In this document: positions 1 to 7,590 of the stretch, one piece after another
Layout: every line of letters starts with the position of its first letter
Position numbering within the stretch: the first letter of the stretch is position 1
Assembly: GCA_029990205.1 (NCBI GenBank)
Contig: JAPEKQ010000020.1
Span: forward strand, 1 to 36,382
Origin: a bacterium
GTDB lineage: Bacteria > Joyebacterota > Joyebacteria > Joyebacterales > Joyebacteraceae
Direction: 5' to 3'
DNA length: 36,382 bases
Position numbers and translations under genes: made by a program
Notes under the pieces: model-generated
Told to the model about the DNA's origin: nothing
What the model saw: only the letters and a program-made list of their open reading frames with translations
The model's database searches: none

Positions 1-1122
1 ATGAGCTGGTCGGACTACGGAACGCTCGCGAGTGTGCACGTCTACGACAACACGCCGGATCCGTCCAGCGGCCAGATCGTGTTCTACTCGTTCAACTACG
101 CCGCGGCGGATGCTGCAGGTCGCAAGGAACTCCTTGAGAACAGTGTGATCTACCTGATCACCCTCGAGAGCGTTCCGACCGGCGGGATCAGCGGTATGAT
201 CACGCTTGACGGCGGGATGGACAACAGCGGTGTGCTGGTGACGGCGATGCCTGGTGGCGCGACTGCGACCACGGCTCCGTCGGGCTACTACCACATCGAC
301 GAGATGTACGCCGGTACCTACACCGTCACGGCGACCAAGCTCGACTGGACGACGGGCGTCCAGGAAGGCGTCGTTGTGAACGAGGGCGCGATCACCTCGC
401 GCATCGACTTCACGCTGACCGAGACCACAACGTACGAGTACTGCGACAGTCCGGCGCTCCCGATCCCGGATTCGACTCCGGCCGGCGTGTCCGACTACCT
501 GACATTCCCGGACGACGTGGATATCAGCGAGGTCGAGATCTACGTGGACATCACGCACACGTACACCGGCGATCTGATCGTCGAAGTGATCTCGCCCGAG
601 GGCACGTCCGTGACGCTCAGCAACCGCTTCGGCGGCAGCGCCGACAATATCGTCGGCTGGTTCCCGGACGAGTTGGCAGTCGGCGGCCCGGGCAGCCTCG
701 ATGACTTCATCGGCGAGAACGCGATGGGCGAGTGGGAGCTTCACATCAGCGACAACGCCGGTTCCGATCTCGGCACACTGAACACGTGGTGTGTGCGGGT
801 CATCGGTCCGGTCGACACGGGTGTCGATGAGTTCGACACGCCGGTCCGCTACGCCCTGGCGGGCGTGAGCCCGAACCCGTTCAACCCGGTGACGGTTGTG
901 ACCTACGCGGCTCCGCACGAGGGTCACGTGGAGCTGGCGATCTACAACATCGCGGGTCAGCTGGTGAAGACGCTGGTCGACGGGTCGCAGACGCCCGGCT
1001 GGCACACGGTGACGTGGAACGGCCGCGACGACAACGGTCGCAGCGTCGCCTCGGGCGTCTACTTCGCCCGGATGCAGGCTGAGAGCTTCACCGGCAGCAC
1101 GAAGATGGTGCTGCTCAAATAA
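1..1122 (+). CDS. Secreted multidomain protein, C-terminal part (P-domain and FlgD-like sorting domain)
   Basis: The frame is open from the first base, so the ATG at position 1 is probably an internal Met and the gene starts upstream of the window. Visible in order: residues 1-55, the end of a preceding domain ('VFYSFNYAAADAAGRKELL'); residues about 57-140, a carboxypeptidase-regulatory-like beta sandwich (GGISGMITLDGG...GYYHIDEMYAGTYTVTATK); residues about 145-268, a proprotein-convertase P/Homo-B domain (ADNIVGWFPDEL, GEWELHISDNAGSDLGTLNTWCVRV); residues about 280-373, a FlgD-like C-terminal domain with SPNPFNP, IYNIAGQLVKTL, WNGRDDNGRSVASGVYFARM and a basic end. This last domain is typical of proteins exported and sorted by T9SS-like routes in FCB-group bacteria. 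P-domains usually follow a peptidase, so an upstream protease domain is likely but not visible. Confidence 0.85.
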   Translation: MSWSDYGTLASVHVYDNTPDPSSGQIVFYSFNYAAADAAGRKELLENSVIYLITLESVPTGGISGMITLDGGMDNSGVLVTAMPGGATATTAPSGYYHIDEMYAGTYTVTATKLDWTTGVQEGVVVNEGAITSRIDFTLTETTTYEYCDSPALPIPDSTPAGVSDYLTFPDDVDISEVEIYVDITHTYTGDLIVEVISPEGTSVTLSNRFGGSADNIVGWFPDELAVGGPGSLDDFIGENAMGEWELHISDNAGSDLGTLNTWCVRVIGPVDTGVDEFDTPVRYALAGVSPNPFNPVTVVTYAAPHEGHVELAIYNIAGQLVKTLVDGSQTPGWHTVTWNGRDDNGRSVASGVYFARMQAESFTGSTKMVLLK

Positions 1123-1183
1123 GATACTCTGGACACGGGCAGGCCGGGAGAGCATCCCCGGCGCTGCCGGTGGTGTACGACAA

Positions 1184-1212
1184 GGGGGGGGACGCGGAAG
1201 CGTCCGCCCCCC
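1184..1212 (+). terminator. GNRA-capped hairpin after the first gene
   Basis: A GGACGC/GCGTCC stem closed by a GGAA tetraloop continues, after one bulged G, into a G6/C6 stem, giving 12 base pairs in all. It lies 62 bases past the stop codon at 1122. No U-tract follows (gtgacctt), so it is either an atypical intrinsic terminator or an mRNA 3'-end stabiliser. The rest of 1123-1345 shows no gene. Confidence 0.5.
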
Positions 1213-1332
1213 GTGACCTTGGCCCCTGGCTGCTTCCTTCGGCAGCAGCTTGGCAGTCGCTCTGCGACTGCAGATGGCGCGAACGCAACTGCAGGCCGCT
1301 CATTTGCGCTTGCATTCCCACCGCTCGCCTCG

Positions 1333-1345
1333 TATCACCGATGAC
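1333..1345 (+). promoter_or_regulatory. Possible -10 element for leaderless cysK transcript
   Basis: TATCAC at 1333-1338 is followed by 7 bases and then the cysK ATG at 1346. A weak TTGCAT lies 17 bases upstream at 1310-1315. No purine-rich Shine-Dalgarno precedes the ATG. The geometry would put the transcription start on or next to the start codon. The hexamers are poor matches, so this rests partly on similar layouts at 8079, 11940 and 35170. Confidence 0.3.
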
Positions 1346-2263
1346 ATGGCACTCTGCGAGACCATCCTCGATACGATCGGCCGGACCCCGCTTGTTCGGC
1401 TGACACGCGTTGTCCCCGACGGGGCTACCGTTCTGGCGAAGCCGGAGTGGTTCAACCCGCTCCTGAGCGTGAAGGACCGCGCGGCATCCGCGATGGTCCT
1501 CGACGCGGAGGAGCGCGGTCTACTCGTCCCCGGGTCAACCATCGTCGAACCGACCAGCGGCAACACCGGTATCGCACTGGCGTTCATCGGGGCCGCCCGC
1601 GGGTACCGCGTGGTGCTCGTCATGCCCGAGAGCATGTCGGTCGAGCGACGCCACCAGCTCAAGGCGTTAGGCGCCGAGCTCGAGCTGACGCCGGCCGGGA
1701 GCGGGATGTCCGGCGCGGTCGAACGAGCGCGCGAGTTGACCGAGGAGACCGATGGCGCGGTCTGGCTCGACCAGTTCGGGAACCCGGCGAACCCGGAGAT
1801 CCATCGGCGCACGACGGCCGAGGAGATCTGGACCGACACCGTCGGCGCGGTCGACGTCTTCGTGGTCGGTGTGGGGACCGGCGGAACGATCACCGGCGTG
1901 GGGGAGGTGCTCAAGGCGAAGAAGCCGACCGTGCGCGTGGTCGCCGTCGAGCCCGCGTCCAGCCCGGTGATCTCGGGCGGACAGCCGGGTCCGCACGGCA
2001 TCCAGGGAATCGGCGCGGGGTTCGTCCCGGCGAACCTCAACCGCGACGTCATCGATGAGATCATCCTCGTGAACGACGCCGACGCGTTCTCCATGACGAG
2101 GCGACTGCTCCACGAAGAGGGTCTGTTCACGGGCATCTCCGCGGGCGCCGCCGTGCACGCGACCGCCCAGGTCGCGTCGCGTCCCGAGCACGCGTCCGCG
2201 ACCGTCGTCACAGTTCTCCCGGACAGCGGCGTGCGATACCTCTCCACGGGCGTCTTCGACTAG
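1346..2263 (+). CDS. cysK: Cysteine synthase (O-acetylserine sulfhydrylase)
   Basis: PLP enzyme that makes L-cysteine from O-acetylserine and sulfide in the cytoplasm. The protein is 305 residues, close to the usual CysK length. Visible motifs: Schiff-base Lys43 in SVKDR, substrate loop PTSGNTG (69-75), phosphate-binding GTGGT (177-181), [17 protein letters not shown] (264-268) and the C-terminal [15 protein letters not shown]. The ATG at 1346 was preferred to the in-frame ATG at 1250 because homology starts at [15 protein letters not shown] and the 32 upstream residues look like untranslated sequence. There is no evident Shine-Dalgarno. The active-site lead-in reads NPLLSVKDR rather than the more common NPGGSVKDR. 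CysK is favoured over CysM, although the two are hard to separate by eye. Confidence 0.92.
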   Translation: MALCETILDTIGRTPLVRLTRVVPDGATVLAKPEWFNPLLSVKDRAASAMVLDAEERGLLVPGSTIVEPTSGNTGIALAFIGAARGYRVVLVMPESMSVERRHQLKALGAELELTPAGSGMSGAVERARELTEETDGAVWLDQFGNPANPEIHRRTTAEEIWTDTVGAVDVFVVGVGTGGTITGVGEVLKAKKPTVRVVAVEPASSPVISGGQPGPHGIQGIGAGFVPANLNRDVIDEIILVNDADAFSMTRRLLHEEGLFTGISAGAAVHATAQVASRPEHASATVVTVLPDSGVRYLSTGVFD

Positions 2264-2266
2264 CTC

Positions 2267-2290
2267 GAATCCGCCGTCCGGATTCTTGCT
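2267..2290 (+). terminator. Intrinsic terminator of cysK
   Basis: A 7-bp perfect stem GAATCCG/CGGATTC with a 5-nt loop (2274-2278) starts four bases after the cysK stop and is followed by a short T-rich run (ttgctt). It abuts the -35 element of the next gene. Confidence 0.6.
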
Positions 2291-2317
2291 TGACCACTCC
2301 TCACATCCCGATACACT
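2290..2317 (+). promoter_or_regulatory. Sigma70-like promoter for the symporter operon
   Basis: TTGACC (2290-2295, 5/6 to consensus), a 16-nt spacer and TACACT (2312-2317, 4/6). The predicted start near 2324 leaves a leader of about 38 nt containing a strong GGGGGGAG Shine-Dalgarno before the ATG at 2362. Confidence 0.5.
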
Positions 2318-2361
2318 AGGCTATCAGGCAGAGACGGCGATTCCTGCACAGGGGGGAGTCC

Positions 2362-3867
2362 ATGGCGCACCATCGCGACAGGTGGGCTAGCAGGCCGGCG
2401 TTCATCATGGCTGCCATCGGCAGCGCGATCGGACTGGGGAATCTCTGGCGATTCCCGATGGTCACGTACGCCAACGGAGGCGGAGCGTTCCTGATTCCGT
2501 ACATCGTGGCGCTCCTGACCGCCGGTGTCCCGCTGATGATCCTTGAGTACGCGCTCGGGCAGCGGTTCCAGAAGTCGTCGCCCGGCTCGCTTCACGAGGC
2601 CGGCGGCAAGCCCTTCGAGATGATCGGCTGGTGGGCGCTCGGTATCGGCGCCACCATCTCGTTCTACTACGCCGTGCTCATGGGGTGGAGTTGGGACTAT
2701 CTCGCCTTCTCGTTCACGCAGCCCTGGGCTGCGGCGGGAACCGGCACATGTGACGTTGCGCAGTCGTTCTTCGATCACATGCTCAACAAGTCCGGAACCG
2801 TCACGAAGATCGGCGGGGTCTCCTGGCCGGCCATCGCGGGTCTCGCGGTCACGTGGCTCGCCATCTACTGGATCATCAAGAAGGGTGTGCTCCGTGTCGG
2901 CAAAGTCGTGATGCTGACCGTCCCGCTCCCGTTCATCATCCTCCTGCTCATTCTTATCAGGGGTGTGACGCTTCCCGGAGCGATGGAGGGGCTGAAGTAC
3001 TACCTGACTCCTGATTTTGCCAAGCTCATCGACGCCAAGACCTGGCTCGCCGCCTACGGGCAGGTGTTCTTCTCGCTGAGTCTCGGGTTCGGGCTCCTGA
3101 CCGCGTACGCGAGCTATCTGCCGAAGCGTTCCGACGTTTCGAACAACGCGTTCATCACGAGCTTCGCTGATGCGGGCTTCGCGTACTTCGCCGGGTTCTC
3201 GGTGTTCAGTGTGCTCGGGTATCTCGCGCAGGCGCACGGTGTACCGGTGAGCGAGGTCGTCCAGGGTGGACCGAGCCTGACGTTCGTCGTGTATCCGACG
3301 GCGATCAGTCTGATGCCGCTTGCACCCGTCATCGCAGCGCTCTTCTTCATCGCGCTGCTCACGCTCGGCATCGACTCGGCGTTCTCGATCGTCGAGGGTG
3401 TCGTGGCCGGCGTGAGAGACAAGTGGAACCTCACGCAGGAGAAGGCGTCGGCCGGGTTCTGCGTCTTCGGATTCCTGATCGGCTTGCTCTTCACAACGGG
3501 GGCCGGCTACTACTGGCTCGACATTGTCGACCGGTGGATGAACGAGTACGGCCTGGCGGTCATCGGGTTCATGGAGTGTGTCGCTATCGGCTGGTTCTAC
3601 GGAACGAAGAAGCTCCGCGACTACATCAACGAGGTCTCGGACTTCCAGATCGGATGGTGGTGGGATCTCTTTGTGAAGTGGATCACGCCGCTCGCGATCG
3701 GATGGGCGATCGTGACGAGCGTCATCAACGACTTCAAGGAACCGTACGGTGCGGGTGACTATCCGACGTGGGCGCTGATGCTCGGCGGCTGGGGAGTCAT
3801 CGCTGCGATCATCGTCGTCGCGGCCATCCTCACACGCATCCCGTGGCTCGAGAAGGGAGAGAAGTGA
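2362..3867 (+). CDS. Sodium-dependent NSS-family amino-acid symporter (MetP-like)
   Basis: Inner-membrane Na+-coupled transporter of the neurotransmitter:sodium symporter (LeuT) family, 501 residues with about 12 hydrophobic segments. The N-terminus carries the family hallmark: RPAFIMAAIGSAIGLGNLWRFP, the unwound TM1 sodium/substrate site, then the GGGAFLIPY stretch. TM6-TM8 features such as FFSLSLGFGLLTAYASY and LGIDSAFSIVEG are also present. The Shine-Dalgarno GGGGGGAG sits just before the ATG. The stop codon overlaps the start of a 39-residue MetS-like gene, an arrangement known for the MetPS methionine/alanine importer of Corynebacterium. Together with neighbouring cysK and a rhodanese gene this suggests a sulfur amino acid or another neutral amino acid as substrate, but the substrate cannot be read from the sequence. 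Confidence 0.92.
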   Translation: MAHHRDRWASRPAFIMAAIGSAIGLGNLWRFPMVTYANGGGAFLIPYIVALLTAGVPLMILEYALGQRFQKSSPGSLHEAGGKPFEMIGWWALGIGATISFYYAVLMGWSWDYLAFSFTQPWAAAGTGTCDVAQSFFDHMLNKSGTVTKIGGVSWPAIAGLAVTWLAIYWIIKKGVLRVGKVVMLTVPLPFIILLLILIRGVTLPGAMEGLKYYLTPDFAKLIDAKTWLAAYGQVFFSLSLGFGLLTAYASYLPKRSDVSNNAFITSFADAGFAYFAGFSVFSVLGYLAQAHGVPVSEVVQGGPSLTFVVYPTAISLMPLAPVIAALFFIALLTLGIDSAFSIVEGVVAGVRDKWNLTQEKASAGFCVFGFLIGLLFTTGAGYYWLDIVDRWMNEYGLAVIGFMECVAIGWFYGTKKLRDYINEVSDFQIGWWWDLFVKWITPLAIGWAIVTSVINDFKEPYGAGDYPTWALMLGGWGVIAAIIVVAAILTRIPWLEKGEK

Positions 3868-3986
3868 TGTCGACAAGCGCATGGATCACGAGCATTGCCG
3901 TCGCCATCGTTCTCTACGGCGGATTCGCCATCTGCGTGAGGATCGCGATTCGAAAGGGCAAGGAGAACGAGGGGAAGGGTGACTAG
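3867..3986 (+). CDS. MetS-like small subunit of the NSS transporter
   Basis: A 39-residue protein. Its ATG overlaps the TGA of the symporter by one base (TGATG), implying translational coupling. It has one predicted membrane helix (about residues 5-26, SAWITSIAVAIVLYGGFAIC) and a basic tail (RIAIRKGKENEGKGD). Length, position and the helix-G-G-F-hydrophobic pattern match the MetS family of NSS transporter small subunits, which are needed for MetP activity in Corynebacterium. The family call is inferred from architecture and partial sequence resemblance. The next gene begins inside its 3' end. Confidence 0.75.
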   Translation: MSTSAWITSIAVAIVLYGGFAICVRIAIRKGKENEGKGD

Positions 3987-5274
3987 AGACCCTCAGTATC
4001 GCATTGATCAACGTAGCGTGCGCGGCGCGGCGGCGGTGGCCGTCAGCGCCGCGCTCCTTCTTGTGGTGCTGTGCCCGGTCGCCTCAGCGGTCTGGCCACC
4101 GTGGATGGCGCAGGACGAGCCGGAGCCGGTCTATCCCGATGTGACCGCATCGGTCGACGATGTCCGTTCATCGATGGGGCGGCACGACGTCGTGTTCATC
4201 GACGCGCGTCCCTCGGATGACTACGCCCGAGGACACATCCCCGGTGCGGTATCGATGCCGGTGCCGGTCGAGCTTCCCGGGGGGGGACTTCCCAGCGGCA
4301 ATATCTCGGCCGTCCTTGGCGCAGCAGGACTCCCGGGCGACGCGCGGTACATCTGCTACGGGGCGAACACGCTCTCTGATCCGGCAGCCTATGTCTTCTG
4401 GCTCCTGGAAGCCGGCGGCGCGTCGCGGGTCCAGCTCCTCGACGGCGGATACGTGGCGTGGACGGCGTCCGGCGGACGGGCGGAGACGGAGCCGCGGCGC
4501 CTCACTCCGGCGGTGTGGACGCGGGGACCGAGTGACACCCTCCTCGCGTCACACGCCTACGTCCGCGAGCGATACGGTGTCAGGGGCCACGAGATCATCG
4601 ACTCTCGGAGTCGCCCGGACTGGGAAGCCGGCCACATCCCGCACAGTCTCCAGTTCGACTTCGAGGAGTTCCTCGAGGACGGCATGCTGCTTCCCGCAGA
4701 GGAGTGTCGAGAGATCTTCAGCATGACGGGGCCACGGCCGGCGAGCCCCGTGCGGCTCAGCGATGAGTTCATCGTTCATGGTGTTGGTGGCGAGTCGGGC
4801 GCGATCGGATACTTCATGCTGCGGCGCGCGGGTCTGGCGGCCGTGCGGTATCATCCCGGCGGGTGGCATCGCTGGAGCGCCGACGAAGCGCTTCCCGTCG
4901 TGCGGTTCATCGGCGGTGAGGAGCTGAACGGACTCGTCTCGCGCGCGAACCGGTGGCCGTGGCAGGATGCGCCGCCGGAGTCCTTCGTCCTCATCGACGT
5001 GCGCCACGAGGGCGACTACGCGAACGGGCACATCCCCGGTTCGGTCGTGTTGACCTCGAGGTTGTTCGCCGACTCCCTCGACGTCTATCTCGACAGGTAC
5101 TGGCCCGGGATCGACCGGGAGACGACACCGATCGTGACGTACTGCTACGGTCCGACCTGCATTCGCAGTCGTCACACATCGACCGACGCGGCGCGCGCGG
5201 GCTTCCGCAATATCTGGCGGTTCTACGGCGGACTCGAGGAGTGGCGTGCGGTCGGAGGACGGATGGTGGAGTAG
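3979..5274 (+). CDS. Exported triple-rhodanese sulfurtransferase-like protein
   Basis: 431 residues. It starts at GTG 3979, overlapping the preceding gene by 8 bases, with GAGGGGAAG as ribosome-binding site. A hydrophobic signal segment (residues 15-37, ending PVASA) predicts export. Three rhodanese domains follow. Domain 1 (about 55-165): FIDARPSDDYARGHIPGA, with Cys126 in ICYGANTL. Domain 2 (about 185-305): IIDSRSRPDWEAGHIPHS, but the catalytic position is His267 (IVHGVGGESG), so it is probably inactive. Domain 3 (about 315-431): LIDVRHEGDYANGHIPGS, with Cys389 in TYCYGPTC. Rhodaneses move sulfane sulfur between thiol acceptors. Coupling to an amino-acid symporter suggests a role in extracytoplasmic sulfur handling. 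The true donor and acceptor are unknown. Confidence 0.85.
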   Translation: MTRDPQYRIDQRSVRGAAAVAVSAALLLVVLCPVASAVWPPWMAQDEPEPVYPDVTASVDDVRSSMGRHDVVFIDARPSDDYARGHIPGAVSMPVPVELPGGGLPSGNISAVLGAAGLPGDARYICYGANTLSDPAAYVFWLLEAGGASRVQLLDGGYVAWTASGGRAETEPRRLTPAVWTRGPSDTLLASHAYVRERYGVRGHEIIDSRSRPDWEAGHIPHSLQFDFEEFLEDGMLLPAEECREIFSMTGPRPASPVRLSDEFIVHGVGGESGAIGYFMLRRAGLAAVRYHPGGWHRWSADEALPVVRFIGGEELNGLVSRANRWPWQDAPPESFVLIDVRHEGDYANGHIPGSVVLTSRLFADSLDVYLDRYWPGIDRETTPIVTYCYGPTCIRSRHTSTDAARAGFRNIWRFYGGLEEWRAVGGRMVE

Positions 5275-5303
5275 ACGTCGGCGTGGCGCGTCGCCTTGTC
5301 GCA

Positions 5304-5341
5304 GCGGCAACATCGCATGAGCGGGCGGCAACATCGTATGA
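5304..5341 (+). repeat. 17-bp imperfect direct repeat
   Basis: GCGGCAACATCGCATGA (5304-5320) recurs as GCGGCAACATCGTATGA (5325-5341), with one mismatch and a 21-nt period, between the rhodanese stop codon and the terminator. No function is evident. Confidence 0.6.
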
Positions 5342-5349
5342 ACAGAAGA

Positions 5350-5390
5350 AACCCCGCCCGGTGCATGCATCCGGGCGGGGTTGTTGTCTC
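5350..5390. terminator. Bidirectional terminator between convergent genes
   Basis: A 12-bp perfect stem (5350-5361 with 5371-5382, AACCCCGCCCGG and its complement) has a 9-nt loop containing TGCATGCA. On the plus strand it is followed by ttgttgtctc. On the minus strand it is followed by a T-rich stretch (complement of aacagaagaa). It serves the rhodanese operon and the minus-strand gene ending at 5439. Confidence 0.85.
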
Positions 5391-5438
5391 AGTCTGATCC
5401 CGACTCGGCGAGAACGGAATGTCCTCGCGAGCCTGCTG

Positions 5439-5999
5439 CTACATCCCGAAGAATGCCTTGATCTTGCCCCATGTGCTCTGCTCGGTGGGGCTCGGCTCCT
5501 CGGTGATCTCGATATTGAGACCGATCTCGGCGAGGTGGTACGAGCCGTCCGCGAACCAGATGATGTCGCAGGGGCTCAGAACGCCGTCGCCATTGTCCTC
5601 CCAGTCCAGGACTTCCCATTCCATGCAGTAGTCCGGCGCTACCTCGTGCCAGATCTCGCCGATCGGGTTTCCACCCGGATCGGGGATGGTCGGCTCCATC
5701 CAGTGCTCATCGCCGACGTCGACGGGAACCATCCAGTACGTCGGGCCCGCCCAGTCGACGTGGTACCTGACGCCGTTGAGGATGATGACGTCGCACTCGC
5801 TCACGAGGCCGTCACCGTTGTCCTCATAGGCATCCTGGTGGTCCACGATGCAGAAGCTTGGGTACAGCTCGTGCCAGTCAGAGCAGTCCGGCGGAATCGG
5901 CTCCGAGAGGATCGGAGACCCGATGAGCTCCATGTGCCGCTGGGCGGCAACCGGAACGACCAGCAGAGCGAGCACCGCAACAACAATCAATGCGCGCAT
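5439..5999 (-). CDS. Secreted protein with duplicated WHE/DNGDG module
   Basis: 186 residues from the ATG at 5999, chosen because AGGAAGGG precedes it and a signal peptide begins there (MRALIVVAVLALLVVPVAAQ). The mature part contains two copies of a module of about 40 residues, 75 residues apart. Copy 1 (42-82): WHELYPSFC, ten residues, DNGDG (60-64), LVSECD, YH. Copy 2 (118-155): WHEVAPDYC, then DNGDG (135-139), VLSPCD, YH. The D-N-G-D-G loop resembles an EF-hand or dockerin calcium loop. Each module has two Cys that could form a disulfide. A basic/aromatic tail WGKIKAFFGM ends the protein. I do not recognise a named family; calcium binding is inferred. Confidence 0.8.
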   Translation of the reverse strand: MRALIVVAVLALLVVPVAAQRHMELIGSPILSEPIPPDCSDWHELYPSFCIVDHQDAYEDNGDGLVSECDVIILNGVRYHVDWAGPTYWMVPVDVGDEHWMEPTIPDPGGNPIGEIWHEVAPDYCMEWEVLDWEDNGDGVLSPCDIIWFADGSYHLAEIGLNIEITEEPSPTEQSTWGKIKAFFGM

Positions 6000-6101
6000 G
6001 GTGCCCTTCCTTTCTGGGCTCAGCGAAACGGGCAACGCTCGCTTCGCGCAGGGTGACTCTCGAGATGCCACCCTGAGGGTGGGACGGACTGAGACGCGGT
6101 C

Positions 6102-6130
6102 GTGATATCACAGATGACTGCCCAAGTCAA
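6102..6130 (-). promoter_or_regulatory. Sigma70-like promoter for the secreted DNGDG protein
   Basis: Read on the minus strand: TTGACT (6130-6125), 17-nt spacer, TATCAC (6107-6102). The -10 lies within a 10-bp perfect palindrome GTGATATCAC (6102-6111) that could be an operator. The predicted leader to the ATG at 5999 is about 95 nt. Confidence 0.4.
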
Positions 6131-6237
6131 TCTACAGGATACCACACGATTAGATGAGCAATAGTCAGTCCTGGGTGGACGCTCATGTCCAGTTTTCGCA
6201 CCCGGCATCAGTCCCATCGCGCGCCTTCCCGCACGGG

Positions 6238-6266
6238 TTGACCGGCCCCCTCTCCGGGAGTATCTT
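6238..6266 (+). promoter_or_regulatory. Sigma70-like promoter for mrp
   Basis: TTGACC (6238-6243, 5/6), 17-nt spacer, TATCTT (6261-6266, 4/6). The predicted leader to the ATG at 6304 is about 30 nt and contains GGAGG at 6292-6296. The 304-nt divergent region 6000-6303 holds this promoter and the opposing one, and no gene. Confidence 0.5.
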
Positions 6267-6303
6267 GATGTGTGGTTCAGCAATATTCCACGGAGGTGTG
6301 GTG

Positions 6304-7203
6304 ATGTCTGAGAACGAGAAGCAGAAGGAAAGCGCCTGCAACTCCTGCTCATCGGAGTCATGTGGGGCGAAGACGCAGCGGAAGGACGAAGCGGACCAGG
6401 ACTACCTCGATCGCCAGGCGCTGGCACAGCGCATGTGCAAGATCGACCACAAGCTCTTCGTCCTGTCGGGCAAGGGTGGGGTCGGCAAGAGCTCAGTTGC
6501 GGCAGGGCTCGCGGTAGCGCTCGCGTCGAGCGGGAAGCGCGTCGGTCTGCTGGATATCGATCTCCACGGGCCGAGCATCCCCAGGCTCATGGGCGTGCGC
6601 GACGCTCGTGCGGAGACCGACGGCGAGTCGATCATCCCGGTGAAGAGCCCGGAAGGCGTCAGCGTGATGTCGGTCGGGTTCATGCTCCAGGGCAAGGACG
6701 ATGCCGTCATCTGGCGCGGGCCGCTCAAGTACTCGGTCATCAAGCAGTTCCTCAAGGACGTGAACTGGGGTGACCTCGACTACCTCATCATCGACTCGCC
6801 TCCGGGGACCGGCGACGAGCCGCTCTCGGTCGCGCAGCTCATCGAGGATGCGGACGGCGCGCTCATCATCACGACGCCGCAGGCGGTGGCGATCAGCGAC
6901 GTCAGGAAGTCGATCGACTTCGCGCGTCGCGTCAATCTGCCGGTGCTCGGTGTCATCGAGAACATGAGTGGGTTCGTCTGTCCCGAGTGCGGGAAGCGGT
7001 CGGATGTGTTCGGTGCCGGCGGCGGTGAGGACATGGCGTCCGACATGGGCGTCCCGTTCCTCGGGAGAATCCCTATCGATCCGACGCTTGTCACCTCGGG
7101 TGATGCCGGGGGACTCCGCGCATACATCAGTGGCGACACGGCGGGCGCGAAGTCGTTCCGCGCGGTCGTCGACGAGCTCGCGAAGATTCTCGGGAGCGCG
7201 TAG
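6304..7203 (+). CDS. mrp: Mrp/NBP35-family Fe-S cluster carrier ATPase
   Basis: 299-residue cytoplasmic P-loop ATPase of the Mrp/ApbC/NBP35 family, which assembles or delivers [4Fe-4S] clusters to apoproteins. Visible: an N-terminal Cys-rich segment (Cys12, Cys15, Cys20), as in NBP35-type members; deviant Walker A GKGGVGKS (56-63); LLDIDLHGPSIPRLMG; IWRGPLK; DYLIIDSPPGTGDEPLS; and VIENMSGFVCPECG with the bridging Cys226 and Cys229. The start at 6304 is supported by GGAGG at 6292-6296. An in-frame ATG at 6154 would add 50 residues that show no family similarity. It is transcribed alone, with a terminator hairpin at 7256. Confidence 0.92.
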   Translation: MSENEKQKESACNSCSSESCGAKTQRKDEADQDYLDRQALAQRMCKIDHKLFVLSGKGGVGKSSVAAGLAVALASSGKRVGLLDIDLHGPSIPRLMGVRDARAETDGESIIPVKSPEGVSVMSVGFMLQGKDDAVIWRGPLKYSVIKQFLKDVNWGDLDYLIIDSPPGTGDEPLSVAQLIEDADGALIITTPQAVAISDVRKSIDFARRVNLPVLGVIENMSGFVCPECGKRSDVFGAGGGEDMASDMGVPFLGRIPIDPTLVTSGDAGGLRAYISGDTAGAKSFRAVVDELAKILGSA

Positions 7204-7255
7204 AGAGACAACGGTGTTCTTCGCCTGAAGTGGAACAGATGTGTAATCCATGTCA

Positions 7256-7288
7256 CACGCGCGGGGCCTTTCTAAGGTCCCGCGCGTG
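7256..7288 (+). terminator. Hairpin terminator of mrp
   Basis: A 15-bp stem (7256-7270 with 7274-7288, one G.T wobble) is closed by a 3-nt loop, 53 bases past the mrp stop. The downstream sequence agtcgtttac is only weakly T-rich. Confidence 0.65.
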
Positions 7289-7590
7289 AGTCGTTTACGG
7301 GAACGCTCTTCCATCGGGCGAACGTGTGAGTTACAATCATCGTGTCTCGCCCGTGCGCTCCCCAAGCCGCGACATCCTTCGGAGCGAGTGCAACTGACGC
7401 AAGAGCAACGCGTTAGGAGTTCACGTAGTGCACGCAGTCTTTATGGAACATCGCTTGCCCTCCTAGGCTGCGTTGTTTCGTGCGTCCACCGGGAGCGGGG
7501 TGGTGGACGATTGAGCGGGGAGCGCCTCTGGAATCGGGGCGCGCAGGCTTCATCGCCGGGCGAGGCATTGCGATGGAGCGGGGGGCGACC
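7289..7590. other. Intergenic region, weak promoter candidate only
   Basis: About 300 bases between the mrp terminator and the small CxxC gene. A -10-like TACAAT at 7332-7337 has only a poor partner (TTCCAT) 17 bases upstream. Open frames here lack ribosome sites and family features. No tRNA or other structured RNA was recognised by eye. Confidence 0.4.

Noticed and set aside
1250-1345. N-terminal extension of cysteine synthase from the ATG at 1250
   Set aside because: The extra 32 residues have no family similarity and follow directly on the preceding gene's 3' hairpin; the family N-terminus begins at 1346.
2260-3882. 540-codon open frame on the minus strand, antisense to the symporter
   Set aside because: Arg/Asp/Glu-rich low-complexity translation typical of antisense frames in GC-rich genes; the plus-strand NSS protein is unmistakable.
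6102-6111. CRP-type operator at GTGATATCAC
   Set aside because: A CRP site needs a longer spaced TGTGA-N6-TCACA; this 10-bp palindrome is too short to assign to any regulator and no CRP gene is in view.
7289-7590. tRNA or small structured RNA in the gap after mrp
   Set aside because: No T-loop consensus (GGTTCRA) or cloverleaf could be drawn; only a weak -10-like hexamer was found.
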